From JAENVT01 sp963720775 (GTDB lineage Bacteria; Actinomycetota; Acidimicrobiia; Acidimicrobiales; Ilumatobacteraceae), in the NCBI GenBank assembly GCA_963720775.1, contig CAVRGR010000007.1, positions 948,829 to 1,012,828 on the forward strand: a stretch of 64,000 nucleotides of DNA, given 5' to 3'. Under the pieces are notes generated by a model, which did not search any database, had not been told where the DNA came from, and saw nothing but the letters and a program-made list of their open reading frames with translations. Each line of letters starts with the position of its first letter. Positions within the stretch are counted from its first letter, which is position 1. This document shows, one piece after another, positions 15,726 through 25,298 of the stretch. The position numbers were made by a program, and so were the translations under genes.

Positions 15726-17041
15726 GTGGGCCAGCTTCGATTCGGAACCGACGGTGTGCGCGGTCGTCGCGTTCAACGAGCTCACCACCGACTACGTCGC
15801 ATCGCTCGGTCGCGCCGCGGCAGCTGTGCTCGGTAGTGGCGAGTGGCTGATCGGTCGCGACACCGTGCGAGTCCGGCCCCGCACTCGAGCAAGCGCTGAT
15901 CGACGGACTGCGAGCAGGGAACGCCCAGCCGTTGCGTGCCGGCGTTCTGCCCACCCCGGCCTTGGCGTACCTCTCCGCCCGTCATCACACCCCGGCTGCG
16001 ATGATCACGGCGTCGCACAACCCGTATCGCGACAACGGTGTCAAGATCTTCGCAGTGGGAGGCCTGAAGCTCACCGACGACGTCCAACAGGCCATCGAGG
16101 GCGCTCTCTCGGAGTCGCCCGCTCCTGCTACCGGCGATCCCGGCGCGACGATGTCGACGGCCGTCGACGAGTACTGCGAATTCGTCGTGCAGGCCTGTTC
16201 ACCGGGCTCGCTCGATGGGTTGCGCATCGTGCTCGATTGCGCCAATGGCGCCATGTACGAGGCAGCACCTCGTGTCGTGAAGGCGCTCGGTGCCGACGTG
16301 GTCGTCATCAACGCCGAGCCCAACGGACGCAACATCAACGATCATTGCGGTGCGACGCATCCCGTATCGCTGTCAGCAGCTGTGGTCGACCAGCGAGCCG
16401 ATCTCGGTCTCGCCTTCGATGGCGACGGCGATCGTGTCATCGCCGTCGACGAGTTCGGCAAGATCGTCGATGGTGATCGCATGATCGCTCTCGCCGCGCT
16501 GCAGTTGCGCGAAGACGGTCAGCTCACCCACGACACGGTTGTCGTCACCGTCATGAGCAACCTCGGTTTTCACAAGGCCATGATCACCGCCGGCATCAAG
16601 GTCGTCACCACTGCGGTGGGCGACCGTTCGGTGCTCGAGGCACTCGACGCCGGCGACTATGCGATCGGCGGAGAGCAGAGCGGGCACATCATCTATCCGC
16701 ATCTCGCATCGACTGGCGATGGTCTGCTGGCCGGGCTGCGGTTGGCCGGGTACGTGCGCAGCACCGGCCGCTCCCTGGCCGACCTGGCCGGCAGCGTCAT
16801 GACGTCGTATCCGCAAGTGTTGGTCAACGTGAAGGTCGCCGACCGCCATCCCCGGGTGGCCGCCGAACTGGCCGATGAGATCGCTGCCGCTGAGGCATCA
16901 CTCGACGGCGAGGGACGCATCCTCGTGCGGCCCAGCGGAACCGAGCCCCTGATCCGCGTGATGGTCGAGGCCGCCACGCACGATCTCGCCCAGACCACGG
17001 CCGAGAACCTGGCCGAAGTGGTCCTGGCCCGCTTCGGCTGA
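15726..17041 (+). CDS. glmM: Phosphoglucosamine mutase, frame broken by two +1 shifts
   Basis: All parts of GlmM are present but in three frames. Frame 1, from a GTG at 15726, reads MGQLRFGTDGVRGR. Frame 2 continues FNELTTDYVASLGRAAAAVL to IGRDT. Frame 3 continues ESGPALEQALIDGLRAGNAQ and runs to 17041, including the phosphoserine loop TASHNPYRDNG, the metal loop DGDGDRVIAVD and the C-terminal PSGTEPLIRVM. Each shift fits one extra base, near 15764 and near 15866. Repaired, the protein would be about 437 residues, the normal size. GlmM converts glucosamine-6-phosphate to glucosamine-1-phosphate for peptidoglycan and is normally essential, so sequencing or assembly error is the likelier cause. 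A TTG at 15932 would give only a truncated protein without the N-terminal domain. Confidence 0.85.
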
Positions 17042-17287
17042 CCCCGACCCTCGACGAGTCACCGATTCCCCGCCGGGAGCGGAGGTTTCGTGACCTGCTG
17101 CGTCAACCGAGACGGCTCGCTGCGGCAAGTAATGATGCGTGATGGTGATTCGCGCCGATGGTGGTGACGAGCCGGGGTTGATCGAGTGACGAGGCGTCCT
17201 GCAATCGATGCCCTGACTGATGGTTCCGCAAAATTGTCGGGGGAAAACCGGGGCCCTGAGCGACGGCATCGGCGGGGGATCGATCAG

Positions 17288-17293
17288 TAGCCT
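17288..17293 (+). promoter_or_regulatory. Leaderless -10 hexamer for the GlmS-like gene (TAGCCT)
   Basis: TAGCCT ends 7 nt before the ATG at 17301. The rest of the 259-bp gap after glmM shows no ribosome site, no riboswitch core I recognise and no clear terminator. Confidence 0.45.
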
Positions 17294-17300
17294 GTGACCC

Positions 17301-20300
17301 ATGTGCGGAATCATCGGCATCCTCAGCAAGACATCCGAGCGACGGGTGCCCGAGCCAGCGGAGATACTGGCGTGTCTCGATCAGGCGGTTGCCTCCGACA
17401 CCATCCTCGAGGCCTCCCTGGCAGCTCGACGGGCCGATGAACTGCTGAAGGGTGTATCAGGAGTTCGTGCACTGTTCGGCCGGTACGAGCTTGCGGTGGG
17501 CATCAACTCACGGCTCGACCAACTCGAGGCCCGGGTTTCCGAGATCGAGAACCGGATCGACTCCGACACCACGCTCGATCCCGATGAACACGAACGGATC
17601 GCTGCCGAACTGATCGAGCTGCGCGACGTGACGTGGGCGATTCGGCACGACCGGCTGCGCACGGCGCGCGAGGTCGAGGCGCTCAGCGGACGCGACAGCA
17701 CCACCGCCGCCATCAGCGGCTATCTGGCAGTGCAGCAAGCCTTGTCAGCGCTCGATCGGCTCGAGGTGCGCGGTCGCGACTCCGCCGGCCTTCATCTGTT
17801 CGTGTGGAACCACGGGCTGTCGATGTCGGACCCGGCCGTGCAACGGGTGATGTTCGCACGCAACAGCGACCCCCTGTTCCAGAACGGTTCTGTGCGCGCC
17901 GCAGGAGAGTGTCTCGGCTTCGTGTACAAGGCAGCGGCGGAGATCGGCGAGCTCGGCGACAACACCCGTGCGCTCCGCGTGGCGATCGCCGACGACGCTC
18001 TGCTGCGTCTCGCCTTGTCCAACCCCGCCGCCAAGCTCACAGTGCTCGGCCACACTCGCTGGGCCAGCGTCGGCATCATCAGCGAGGCCAACTGCCACCC
18101 GCTGAACAGCGAAGAGCTCGAGCAGAGCGGGGGAGTGCCGTACATGGTCGCGGTGCTCAACGGCGATGTCGACAACCACGCCGACATCAAGGTCCATCAC
18201 TCGCTGCGCATCGCCGGGCCGATCACGACCGACGCCAAGGTCATCCCGTCGGTGATGGCCCGACACGTTGCCGCTGGAGTGACGGATCTGGGTGAAGCGT
18301 TCCGTCGCACAGTCGCCGAGTTCGAAGGCAGCGTGGCGATCGCCGCCGCGGCGGCCGATCGACCCGACCAGCTCTTCCTGGCACTCCGGGGTAGCGGGCA
18401 AGCGCTGTACGTCGGCATGACCGACGACCTCTTCATCGTGGCCAGCGAGCCGTACGGCGTGGTCGAGGAGACGACGCACTTCCTGCGCATGGACGGTGAG
18501 TCGATGTCTCCCTCCGGAAGTCGCGGCCAGGTCTTCGTGCTCGACGGCAGCATGGCCGGACAGCTCGAGGGCGTGCGCCGCATGGCCTACGACGGCGGCG
18601 ATCTGCCCCTCACCGAACGCGATGTAGCCACCGCCCAGGTCACCACCCGCGACATCGATCGCGGCGACTCACCTCACTACCTGCTCAAGGAGATCAGCGA
18701 GGCGCCGGCGAGCTTCCGCAAGACCATTCGCGGCAAGATCGTCGAAGCCGACGGTTTGCGCCGGGCAAGCGTCGGCGCCCGGGCTCTGCCTCCCGACATC
18801 CGCGCTCGGCTCGCCGACGGCAGCATCACCAAGATCAAGGTCATCGGCCAGGGCACGGCCGCCGTGGCCGGCCGCAGCATGGCGGCGATGCTCGACACGC
18901 TCTCCGACGGGCAACTCGACATCGACCCGATCACGGCTACAGAGCTCAGCGGCTTCGGGATGCGGCTCGACATGAGCGACACCCTGATCGTCGCAGTGAG
19001 CCAGAGCGGCACGACCACCGATACGAATCGCACCGTCGATCTGGTTCGCGGTCGCGGCGCGGCCGTGCTGGCAATCGTCAATCGGCGCAACAGCGATCTC
19101 ACCGACAAAGCCGATGGCGTGATGTACACCAGTGATGGGCGAGATGTCGAGATGAGCGTTGCCTCGACCAAGGCCTTCTATGCGCAGGTGGCCGCAGGCG
19201 TGCTGCTGGCATGCGCCATCACCGAGGCGGCTCATGTGGGGTCCGCACAGCGCCGTCACGATCTGCTGACCTCGCTGCGGGAGATGCCCGACGCGCTGGT
19301 CGAGGTGCTGTCGCGACGCGACATCATCGGCGAGGCGGCACGCCGCTTCGCACCGCCCAAGCGCTACTGGGCGATCGTCGGCAGCGGTCCCAACACCGTG
19401 GCCGCCGAAGAGGTGCGGATCAAGCTCAGCGAGCTCTGCTACAAATCGATCGCCTGTGATGTCACCGAGGACAAGAAGCACATCGACTTGTCCAGCGAAC
19501 CACTGATCCTGGTGTGCGCGGCCGGGCTCGTCGGAGGCACAGCCGACGACGTCGCCAAAGAGGTTGCGATCTACAAGGCCCACAAGGCGACCCCGATCGT
19601 GGTCGCAACGGAAGGCGATGAACGGTTCGCCGCCGCGGCAGCGGTGTTGTCGGTTCCGGTCGTCGATTCGGCGTTGGCGTTCGTGCTGACGGCGATGGTG
19701 GGTCATCTCTTCGGCTACGAGGCGGCACTGGCGATCGACGCCTCCGCTCGCCCGCTTCGCGAGGCACGAGAAGTCATCGAGGACGCACTGATCGAGTCCG
19801 ACAACGGCGACGAGGTGCTACGAGCGGTGCGCCAGGGCATCGTTCAACATGCCGAACGATTCGGCGAGGGCCTTCGGTCAGGTCTCTACGACGGCCATCT
19901 CGAAGCCTCGACCGCCGTGCGGTTGTCGGCGATGCTGGCCGACCTGCGCGACGAGCTTCCTCTCGAGGCCTACCACCGCGGCACCGGAAAGGTCGCGACA
20001 CCTGGGGTGATGATCGACGACCTCACCGCCTCGCTCACCCGGGCCATCGAGGAGCTCACTCGGCCAGTGGACGCGATCAAACATCAGGCCAAGACTGTCA
20101 CCGTGGGCATCAGTCGCAACGACGAGGGAGTGCTCGACCGAGCGCTCGTTCAGGAAGCGCTGGCGGCGGGAGCCGGTCGCGACGCGCTGAGCTACCACAC
20201 CCTGAAGGTGCTCGCCGATCTCGATCCGGCAGTGGAGTCGGTGATCGGCTTCACCCGTTATCGCATCGACGGCGATCCTGCGGCCGATGCCCACATCTCC

Positions 20301-20687
20301 ATCGTCGACCGCGGCGGGATCTCACTCCAGGTGTCGAGTCGAGTCGAGACCCATCCGTTGCTCGTCGGTACCAAGCGGCGCGTGGCTGTCGAGCGACAGG
20401 TGCTGGTGGCTCGCGGCAGAAGCGACGGCCGCACGGTGATCTTCGTGCCCGAGGTGAAGTCCGGCGCATGCGTCGGTATCACGTTGTTGCACGTCGTGTT
20501 CCACGACAAGTTGCCCGCCGCGGTGATGCGCGGAGTGCTGCAAGGTTACGACCATCGTTACGACCGCCTTGTCGACTGGGTCACTGAGACCGAAGGGGTG
20601 TTCCGAGACGACCTGCTCGGTGAGCTCAACGTTGCCGACTTGTTGATCGAGCCCATCTCCGAGACCGCCGACAAATGGCGCAACTGA
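17301..20687 (+). CDS. Outsized GlmS-like glutamine:fructose-6-phosphate amidotransferase
   Basis: 1128 residues, nearly twice a usual GlmS (~610). The N terminus MCGIIGIL supplies the catalytic Cys2 of an Ntn glutaminase. The next GlmS block, VRGRDSAGLHLF, comes only at ~156 after a ~140-residue insert with a coiled-coil-like stretch (~68-130). GHTRWASVG (250-258), LNGDVDN (286-292) and TDAKVIP (310-316) follow. The isomerase half shows LLKEISEAP (461), SQSGTTTDT (567), ASTKAF (621) and EDKKH (H727). The conserved C-terminal Lys motif, which ends ordinary GlmS, appears as HQAKTVTVG (K931). It is preceded by a ~100-residue insert (~810-915) and followed by ~195 extra residues. Expected role is glucosamine-6-phosphate synthesis; the glmM-adjacent locus supports this. 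The added segments may be regulatory. Its end overlaps acpS by 13 nt. Confidence 0.82.
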   Translation: MCGIIGILSKTSERRVPEPAEILACLDQAVASDTILEASLAARRADELLKGVSGVRALFGRYELAVGINSRLDQLEARVSEIENRIDSDTTLDPDEHERIAAELIELRDVTWAIRHDRLRTAREVEALSGRDSTTAAISGYLAVQQALSALDRLEVRGRDSAGLHLFVWNHGLSMSDPAVQRVMFARNSDPLFQNGSVRAAGECLGFVYKAAAEIGELGDNTRALRVAIADDALLRLALSNPAAKLTVLGHTRWASVGIISEANCHPLNSEELEQSGGVPYMVAVLNGDVDNHADIKVHHSLRIAGPITTDAKVIPSVMARHVAAGVTDLGEAFRRTVAEFEGSVAIAAAAADRPDQLFLALRGSGQALYVGMTDDLFIVASEPYGVVEETTHFLRMDGESMSPSGSRGQVFVLDGSMAGQLEGVRRMAYDGGDLPLTERDVATAQVTTRDIDRGDSPHYLLKEISEAPASFRKTIRGKIVEADGLRRASVGARALPPDIRARLADGSITKIKVIGQGTAAVAGRSMAAMLDTLSDGQLDIDPITATELSGFGMRLDMSDTLIVAVSQSGTTTDTNRTVDLVRGRGAAVLAIVNRRNSDLTDKADGVMYTSDGRDVEMSVASTKAFYAQVAAGVLLACAITEAAHVGSAQRRHDLLTSLREMPDALVEVLSRRDIIGEAARRFAPPKRYWAIVGSGPNTVAAEEVRIKLSELCYKSIACDVTEDKKHIDLSSEPLILVCAAGLVGGTADDVAKEVAIYKAHKATPIVVATEGDERFAAAAAVLSVPVVDSALAFVLTAMVGHLFGYEAALAIDASARPLREAREVIEDALIESDNGDEVLRAVRQGIVQHAERFGEGLRSGLYDGHLEASTAVRLSAMLADLRDELPLEAYHRGTGKVATPGVMIDDLTASLTRAIEELTRPVDAIKHQAKTVTVGISRNDEGVLDRALVQEALAAGAGRDALSYHTLKVLADLDPAVESVIGFTRYRIDGDPAADAHISIVDRGGISLQVSSRVETHPLLVGTKRRVAVERQVLVARGRSDGRTVIFVPEVKSGACVGITLLHVVFHDKLPAAVMRGVLQGYDHRYDRLVDWVTETEGVFRDDLLGELNVADLLIEPISETADKWRN

Positions 20688-21052
20688 TCCGAGGGATCGG
20701 CGTCGACGCGGTGGACATCGAACGATTCCGGAGGTCGCTCGAGCGAACTCCATCCATGCAGAGTCGGTTGTTCACCGATTGCGAGCTGGCCTACGTTGCG
20801 CCGAAGGCCGACCCTGTGCCGTCACTGGCGGCACGATTCGCCTCTCGGGAAGCCGTCATGAAGGCAATGGGCGTTGGGCTCGGGTCATTCGGGTTCCACG
20901 AGGTGTGGGTCGATCGCCGCGAAAGCGGCGAGCCGGAGCTCAACGTCACCGGTCGTGCCGCCGAGTTGGCCAGCGAGCGGGGAATTTCCACGTGGCACCT
21001 CTCGATCACGCACACCGACCAGGTTGCCATCGCCTACGTCGTGGCCTCGTGA
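20675..21052 (+). CDS. acpS: Holo-[acyl-carrier-protein] synthase
   Basis: A 125-residue AcpS. The Mg/CoA site is GIGVDAVDIERFRRSLERTP near the N terminus and the second motif is ARFASREAVMKAMGVG; the end reads HLSITHTDQVAIAYVVAS. It transfers 4'-phosphopantetheine from CoA to the acyl carrier protein. The ATG lies inside the last codons of the GlmS-like gene, so translation is coupled. Confidence 0.95.
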   Translation: MAQLIRGIGVDAVDIERFRRSLERTPSMQSRLFTDCELAYVAPKADPVPSLAARFASREAVMKAMGVGLGSFGFHEVWVDRRESGEPELNVTGRAAELASERGISTWHLSITHTDQVAIAYVVAS

Positions 21053-21057
21053 CGACG

Positions 21058-21063
21058 TAACCT
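21058..21063 (+). promoter_or_regulatory. Possible leaderless -10 hexamer for nnrD (TAACCT)
   Basis: TAACCT ends 7 nt before the ATG at 21071. It could give an internal promoter for nnrD and the following genes, independent of glmS-acpS read-through. Confidence 0.35.
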
Positions 21064-21070
21064 CCCAGGC

Positions 21071-22426
21071 ATGCTGCCGATCGTCACCCCGGAGGAAATG
21101 GCTGCGATCGACGCTGCGGCGGGCCAACCGCCCGAGGTCTTGATCGAGCGGGCAGGCATCGCCGTCGCGTGGACCGCGCTGCGCATGCTCGGTGGTGCAT
21201 ACGGCCGCACTGTCAACGTGATCTGTGGCAAGGGCAACAACGGCGCCGACGGCAGGGTCGCGGCACGACATCTCGCCGCCAGGGGAGTACGAGTTCGAAT
21301 CATCGACGTCCCGTGCCCTTCCGTGCTACCAGCGTCGGATCTGGTCGTCGATGCCGCCTACGGCACCGGGTTTCACGGCACCTGGTCGCCCCCCGATGTC
21401 GGAGACACTCCGGTGCTCGCCGTCGATCTTCCCAGCGGAATCGACGCGCTCACCGGCGACATCGCCGGCGAGGTGTTGGCTGCCACCCACACCGTGACCT
21501 TTGCGGCCTTGAAGCCAGGGCTGCTGATGCCCCCCGGGAGCGTGCTGACCGGTGAGTTGGAGCTGGCCGACATCGGTCTCGACATCGGTTGGGCGCGTGC
21601 CAACCTGGTGCAGGCCGTCGATGTCGCCGCGTGGTGGCCGGAGCGCGACGCTTACTCCCACAAGTGGAGGAGCGCCGTGCGCGTCATCGCCGGCAGCGCC
21701 ACCATGACCGGCGCACCGCGTCTGGTGTCACACGCGGCGATGCGGTCGGGCGCCGGAATGGTGCATCTGTCGATCCCTGGGATGACGCTGGGCGACGCCC
21801 CGATCGAGATCGTCCAGCGCCCACTGCCGAGTGTCGGTTGGGCCGATGCCGCCTTGGCGTCGTTGGATCGGTTTCATTCGATCGTCGTCGGCCCAGGCCT
21901 CGGCCGCTCCGACGACACCGGAGCCAACGTCCGCCGGCTGGTCACCGAGGCGCCGCTGCCGATGGTGATCGACGGCGACGGATTGTTCGCGCTGGGTTGG
22001 AGCGCCGAGGGTGCGGCGGCCCTTTTGCGGCGGCGCACGTCGCCGACGGTGCTGACACCACACGACGGCGAGTACACCGTTCTGAAAGGCGGCCCGCCCG
22101 GACTCGATCGTATGGTCGCCGCTCGGCGGCTGGCAGCCGACAGTGGATGCACCGTGTTGCTGAAGGGTGCCGCCACCGTCGTTGCCGACCCCGACGGCGA
22201 GGCCCTGGTCGTCACCGCCGGGGATGCACGCCTGGCGACGGCGGGTACCGGCGATGTACTCAGTGGAATCATCGGCGCCTTGCTGGCCGGTGGCATGACA
22301 CCGCTCCATGCCGCTGCCGCAGGGGCTTGGGTCCACGGGCAAGCCGGCCGACGCGGTCTTCGCCATGGCCTGGTCGCCAGCGATCTCCCCGATCTCGTTC
22401 CGGCGGTGTTGGAAGAGCTGCTGTGA
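21071..22426 (+). CDS. nnrD: Bifunctional NAD(P)H-hydrate epimerase / ADP-dependent dehydratase
   Basis: A 451-residue fusion. Residues 1-~200 are the NnrE epimerase (IERAGIAVAW, then the nucleotide loop VICGKGNNGADGRVAARHL). Residues ~215-451 are the ADP-dependent NAD(P)HX dehydratase, with IVVGPGLGRSD, LTPHDGEY, VLLKGAATVVADPDG and GTGDVLSGIIGALLAGG. Together they repair hydrated NADH and NADPH. The last codon overlaps the GTG start of alr. Confidence 0.95.
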   Translation: MLPIVTPEEMAAIDAAAGQPPEVLIERAGIAVAWTALRMLGGAYGRTVNVICGKGNNGADGRVAARHLAARGVRVRIIDVPCPSVLPASDLVVDAAYGTGFHGTWSPPDVGDTPVLAVDLPSGIDALTGDIAGEVLAATHTVTFAALKPGLLMPPGSVLTGELELADIGLDIGWARANLVQAVDVAAWWPERDAYSHKWRSAVRVIAGSATMTGAPRLVSHAAMRSGAGMVHLSIPGMTLGDAPIEIVQRPLPSVGWADAALASLDRFHSIVVGPGLGRSDDTGANVRRLVTEAPLPMVIDGDGLFALGWSAEGAAALLRRRTSPTVLTPHDGEYTVLKGGPPGLDRMVAARRLAADSGCTVLLKGAATVVADPDGEALVVTAGDARLATAGTGDVLSGIIGALLAGGMTPLHAAAAGAWVHGQAGRRGLRHGLVASDLPDLVPAVLEELL

Positions 22427-23532
22427 GCCGTTGGGCCTGGGCCGACGTCGACCTGGGTGCCATCCAGCACAACGTCGAGGTTCTCTGCGCGATCGCTGCG
22501 CCGGCAGCGCTGTGGGCGAACGTCAAAGCCAATGGGTATGGCCACGGCGCTGCTCAGGTTGCCCAGGCCGCGCTGCAGGGTGGTGCGAGCGGGTTGTGCG
22601 TCGCTCTTGTCCAGGAGGGCGTGGAGTTGCGCGAAGCGGGATTCGATTGCCCGATCCTCGTTCTCAGCGAGCAACCGCCGACAGAACTGGTCGATGCGAT
22701 CCGCGCCGGTCTCGACCTCACGGTCTACTCATACGCGCAATTGGAGGCCATTGCCGCCACCGGTGTCACCGACCACCCCGTCCACCTGAAGGTCGACACC
22801 GGGATGCGCAGGGTAGGTGCTGCCGCCGACGACGCGCTAGGGCTCGCTCACGCCATCTCCGAATCGGCAGCCGTGCGGCTTGCCGGTCTGTGCACTCACC
22901 TAGCGGTGGCCGACGAGCCCGCTGATCCGTTCACCGCCGCTCAGATCGAGTTGTTCGACGATGTGCTCACCGCGCTCGCCGTGGCCGGCCATCACGCTGC
23001 GCTCGTTCACGTCGCCAACTCTGCGGCGACCCTCGCGTTTCCGGAATCACGCTTCAACCTGGTGCGCGCCGGGATTGCCATCTACGGCATCGCGCCGAGC
23101 GCGGCAATCGATCAACACGCCGGCGCCCTGCGGCCCGCGCTGTCGCTTCGTGCCCGCGTCTCGCACGTGAAACAGGTCCGTGCCGGCGACCGCATCTCGT
23201 ACGGTTTGCGGCACCGCTTCGAGGGCAACACGAACGTCGCCACCTTGCCGTTGGGCTATGCCGACGGTGTTCCTCGCCGGTTGTTCGCAGTCGGTGCAGA
23301 CGTGCTCATCGGAGGACGCCGTCGGGCCATAGTCGGAGTCGTCACCATGGATCAGCTCATGGTCGACTGCGGCGCCGATGCCGTATCGGTGGGTGACGAA
23401 GCGGTGCTGATCGGTGAGCAGGGCAGCGAGTCGATCACAGCCACGGAATGGGGCGAACGTCTCGGATCGATCAGCTACGAGGTGCTGTGCGGGATCTCGG
23501 CACGCATCGACCGGCGATACTCGGCGGTATGA
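22423..23532 (+). CDS. alr: Alanine racemase
   Basis: A 369-residue PLP enzyme of fold type III. The PLP lysine is K35 in ANVKANGYGHGAAQVA (the usual VKADAYGHG). Other motifs are KVDTGMRRVG, GLCTHLAVADE, VRAGIAIYGIAP and, in the C-terminal beta domain, ISYGLRHRFEG with the catalytic Tyr region and MDQLMVDCG. It makes D-alanine for peptidoglycan. The start is a GTG overlapping the nnrD stop (GTGA). Confidence 0.95.
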   Translation: MSRWAWADVDLGAIQHNVEVLCAIAAPAALWANVKANGYGHGAAQVAQAALQGGASGLCVALVQEGVELREAGFDCPILVLSEQPPTELVDAIRAGLDLTVYSYAQLEAIAATGVTDHPVHLKVDTGMRRVGAAADDALGLAHAISESAAVRLAGLCTHLAVADEPADPFTAAQIELFDDVLTALAVAGHHAALVHVANSAATLAFPESRFNLVRAGIAIYGIAPSAAIDQHAGALRPALSLRARVSHVKQVRAGDRISYGLRHRFEGNTNVATLPLGYADGVPRRLFAVGADVLIGGRRRAIVGVVTMDQLMVDCGADAVSVGDEAVLIGEQGSESITATEWGERLGSISYEVLCGISARIDRRYSAV

Positions 23533-23554
23533 CCCTCTAACATCATTCGCGGTC

Positions 23555-24037
23555 ATGTTGCATCTACGTTCAGATTCACCGGCGTCTACATCAGCAATCG
23601 CCGCGTCACTGGCGGAGCTGGCGCGCCGTGGTGATCTGATCGTGCTGGCGGGAGAGATGGGGGTCGGCAAGACCGCCTTCGCCAAGGGTTTCGGGCGGGC
23701 GATGGGCGTGGCCGAGCCGATCACGTCACCGACGTACACCCTCGTGCACAGCTACCCGGTCGGGCGGGTCACCTTGCATCACGCTGACATCTACCGGCTG
23801 ACGACCCATCACGAAGTTGCCGATCTGGCGTTTGCCGAACTGCTCGAGTCGGACGGCATCGTGATCGTCGAGTGGGGTGATGTCGTCGCCGGCACGTTGG
23901 GGGAGCACCTGCTGGTGCGGATCGAGTTCGACGACGCCGACGATGATTCCCGGTCGGTCATCGTCAGCGCGATCGGCAAGTCGTGGGCGACGCGCTGGGA
24001 CGAGATCGAACGGCGACTGGCGACCTTCCAATGTTGA
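23555..24037 (+). CDS. tsaE: tRNA t6A synthesis ATPase TsaE
   Basis: A 160-residue P-loop protein. Walker A is GEMGVGKTAFAKGFGRAMG, followed by the family's SPTYTLVHSYP and HHADIYRL, and the acidic IVEWGD. TsaE works with TsaB and TsaD in N6-threonylcarbamoyladenosine formation at A37. ATG with TAACAT upstream at 23538-23543. Overlaps tsaB by 7 nt. Confidence 0.94.
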   Translation: MLHLRSDSPASTSAIAASLAELARRGDLIVLAGEMGVGKTAFAKGFGRAMGVAEPITSPTYTLVHSYPVGRVTLHHADIYRLTTHHEVADLAFAELLESDGIVIVEWGDVVAGTLGEHLLVRIEFDDADDDSRSVIVSAIGKSWATRWDEIERRLATFQC

Positions 24038-24744
24038 TCCTCGGGATCGAAACGGCCACCGAACAGGTGAGCGTCGCCATCGGCGGGCACGAGGGTGTGC
24101 TGGCGATGTTCCAAGTGTGTCGTGGGCGCCGTCACGCGGAGACGCTCATCCCAGCTGTCGAGTTCGTCTGCAAGCAGGCTGACATCGAGATGTCGGAGTT
24201 CGGCGCGATTGCCGTCGACATCGGGCCCGGCCTCTTCACGGGCATGCGTGTCGGGCTCGCCGCGGCCAAGGCGATTGCTCAGGCGTTGCGCGTGCCGATG
24301 ATGGGCATCAGTTCGCTCGACCTGCTCGCCTTTCCACTCCGTCAGAGTGGACGAGAGGTCGCCGCTGTGATCGATGCTCGCAAGGGCGAGTTGTTCTTCG
24401 CGTTCTACCAACCAGTGCCCGGCGGCGTGCAACGACTCGGTGGGCCTCGATGTGGTTCGGTCGACGACCTGATCGGCGAGTTGATGGCCCGGGGTCACGA
24501 CAGCGTGTGCGTCGGCGACGGCGCCCTGCGCTACCGCGATCAGATTGCCGCCGCGGTCAACTGCGACTTCGCCGAGCAGTACCTCGCGCACCCGTCGGCG
24601 GCACCCTTGGTGCAGTTGGCGCACGCTCGCGCCCTGCGCGAAGAATGGGTCAACCCATGGGAGATCCAGCCGTTGTACCTGCGCGCTCCCGACGCACGCA
24701 TCAACTGGTCGACCCGGCCATCAGCGACGAAGAGCGCGCCATGA
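24031..24744 (+). CDS. tsaB: tRNA t6A synthesis protein TsaB
   Basis: A 237-residue ASKHA-fold protein. It begins MLILGIETATEQVSVAIGG, with the GPGLFTGMRVGLAAAKAIAQ block that pairs with TsaD and AVIDARKGELFFAFY. It is the non-catalytic partner of TsaD. Overlaps on both sides (tsaE by 7 nt, rimI by 4 nt) mark one operon. Confidence 0.94.
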   Translation: MLILGIETATEQVSVAIGGHEGVLAMFQVCRGRRHAETLIPAVEFVCKQADIEMSEFGAIAVDIGPGLFTGMRVGLAAAKAIAQALRVPMMGISSLDLLAFPLRQSGREVAAVIDARKGELFFAFYQPVPGGVQRLGGPRCGSVDDLIGELMARGHDSVCVGDGALRYRDQIAAAVNCDFAEQYLAHPSAAPLVQLAHARALREEWVNPWEIQPLYLRAPDARINWSTRPSATKSAP

Positions 24745-25298
24745 GCGTTCTGTCGCGACTGCTGTGGCGCAACACCGACGAGCACTTGGTGATCGAGCCG
24801 ATGCGCCGCCGGCATCTGGATGACGTGCTGCCGATCGAGCAGCGCTCGTATCCGCGGCCCTGGTCGCGCGGTGTGTTCCAGAGCGAGCTGGAGCTGGCCC
24901 GAAAAGATGACCGGTACTACGTCGTCGCCAGGGCAGACGGAGCGATCATCGGTTATGCCGGATTGATGTTCGTGGTGGGCGACGCTCATGTCACCAACAT
25001 CGCCGTGGCTCTTGATCGGCAACGTTCGGGCGTCGGTACACACTTGATGGCAGCTCTGGCATGGGAGGCGATTCGGCGTGGTTGCGAAGCGTTGACCCTG
25101 GAGGTGCGCGTCAGCAACACGGGAGCCCAAGCCCTGTACCGCAACTTCGGATTCGCACCCGCCGGAGTACGTCAGCGGTACTACGAGAACACCGAGGACG
25201 CGATCGTGATGTGGTGCCACGACATCGGCACCGCACAGTTTGCTCAACGCCTGTCGTCGCTGTGCGCCGACGTGGTACCCGAAGGCCGGCGGGAATGA
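24741..25298 (+). CDS. rimI: RimI-type ribosomal protein alanine acetyltransferase
   Basis: A 185-residue GNAT protein. Motifs: MRRRHLDDVLPIEQRSYPRP near the N terminus, acetyl-CoA loop ALDRQRSGVGTHLMAAL, LEVRVSNTGAQALYRNFGF and the end RQRYYENTEDAIVMW. RimI acetylates the N terminus of ribosomal protein S18; this placement between tsaB and tsaD is standard. About 25 residues after the GNAT core have no known motif. Confidence 0.92.
   Translation: MSVLSRLLWRNTDEHLVIEPMRRRHLDDVLPIEQRSYPRPWSRGVFQSELELARKDDRYYVVARADGAIIGYAGLMFVVGDAHVTNIAVALDRQRSGVGTHLMAALAWEAIRRGCEALTLEVRVSNTGAQALYRNFGFAPAGVRQRYYENTEDAIVMWCHDIGTAQFAQRLSSLCADVVPEGRRE

Noticed and set aside
15932..17041. TTG at 15932 as the natural start of glmM
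   Set aside because: It would remove the conserved FGTDGVRG region, which is encoded just upstream in other frames.
17042..17300. glmS ribozyme or c-di-AMP-type riboswitch before the GlmS-like gene
   Set aside because: No core motif of either could be matched by eye, and the leaderless hexamer leaves no 5' leader.
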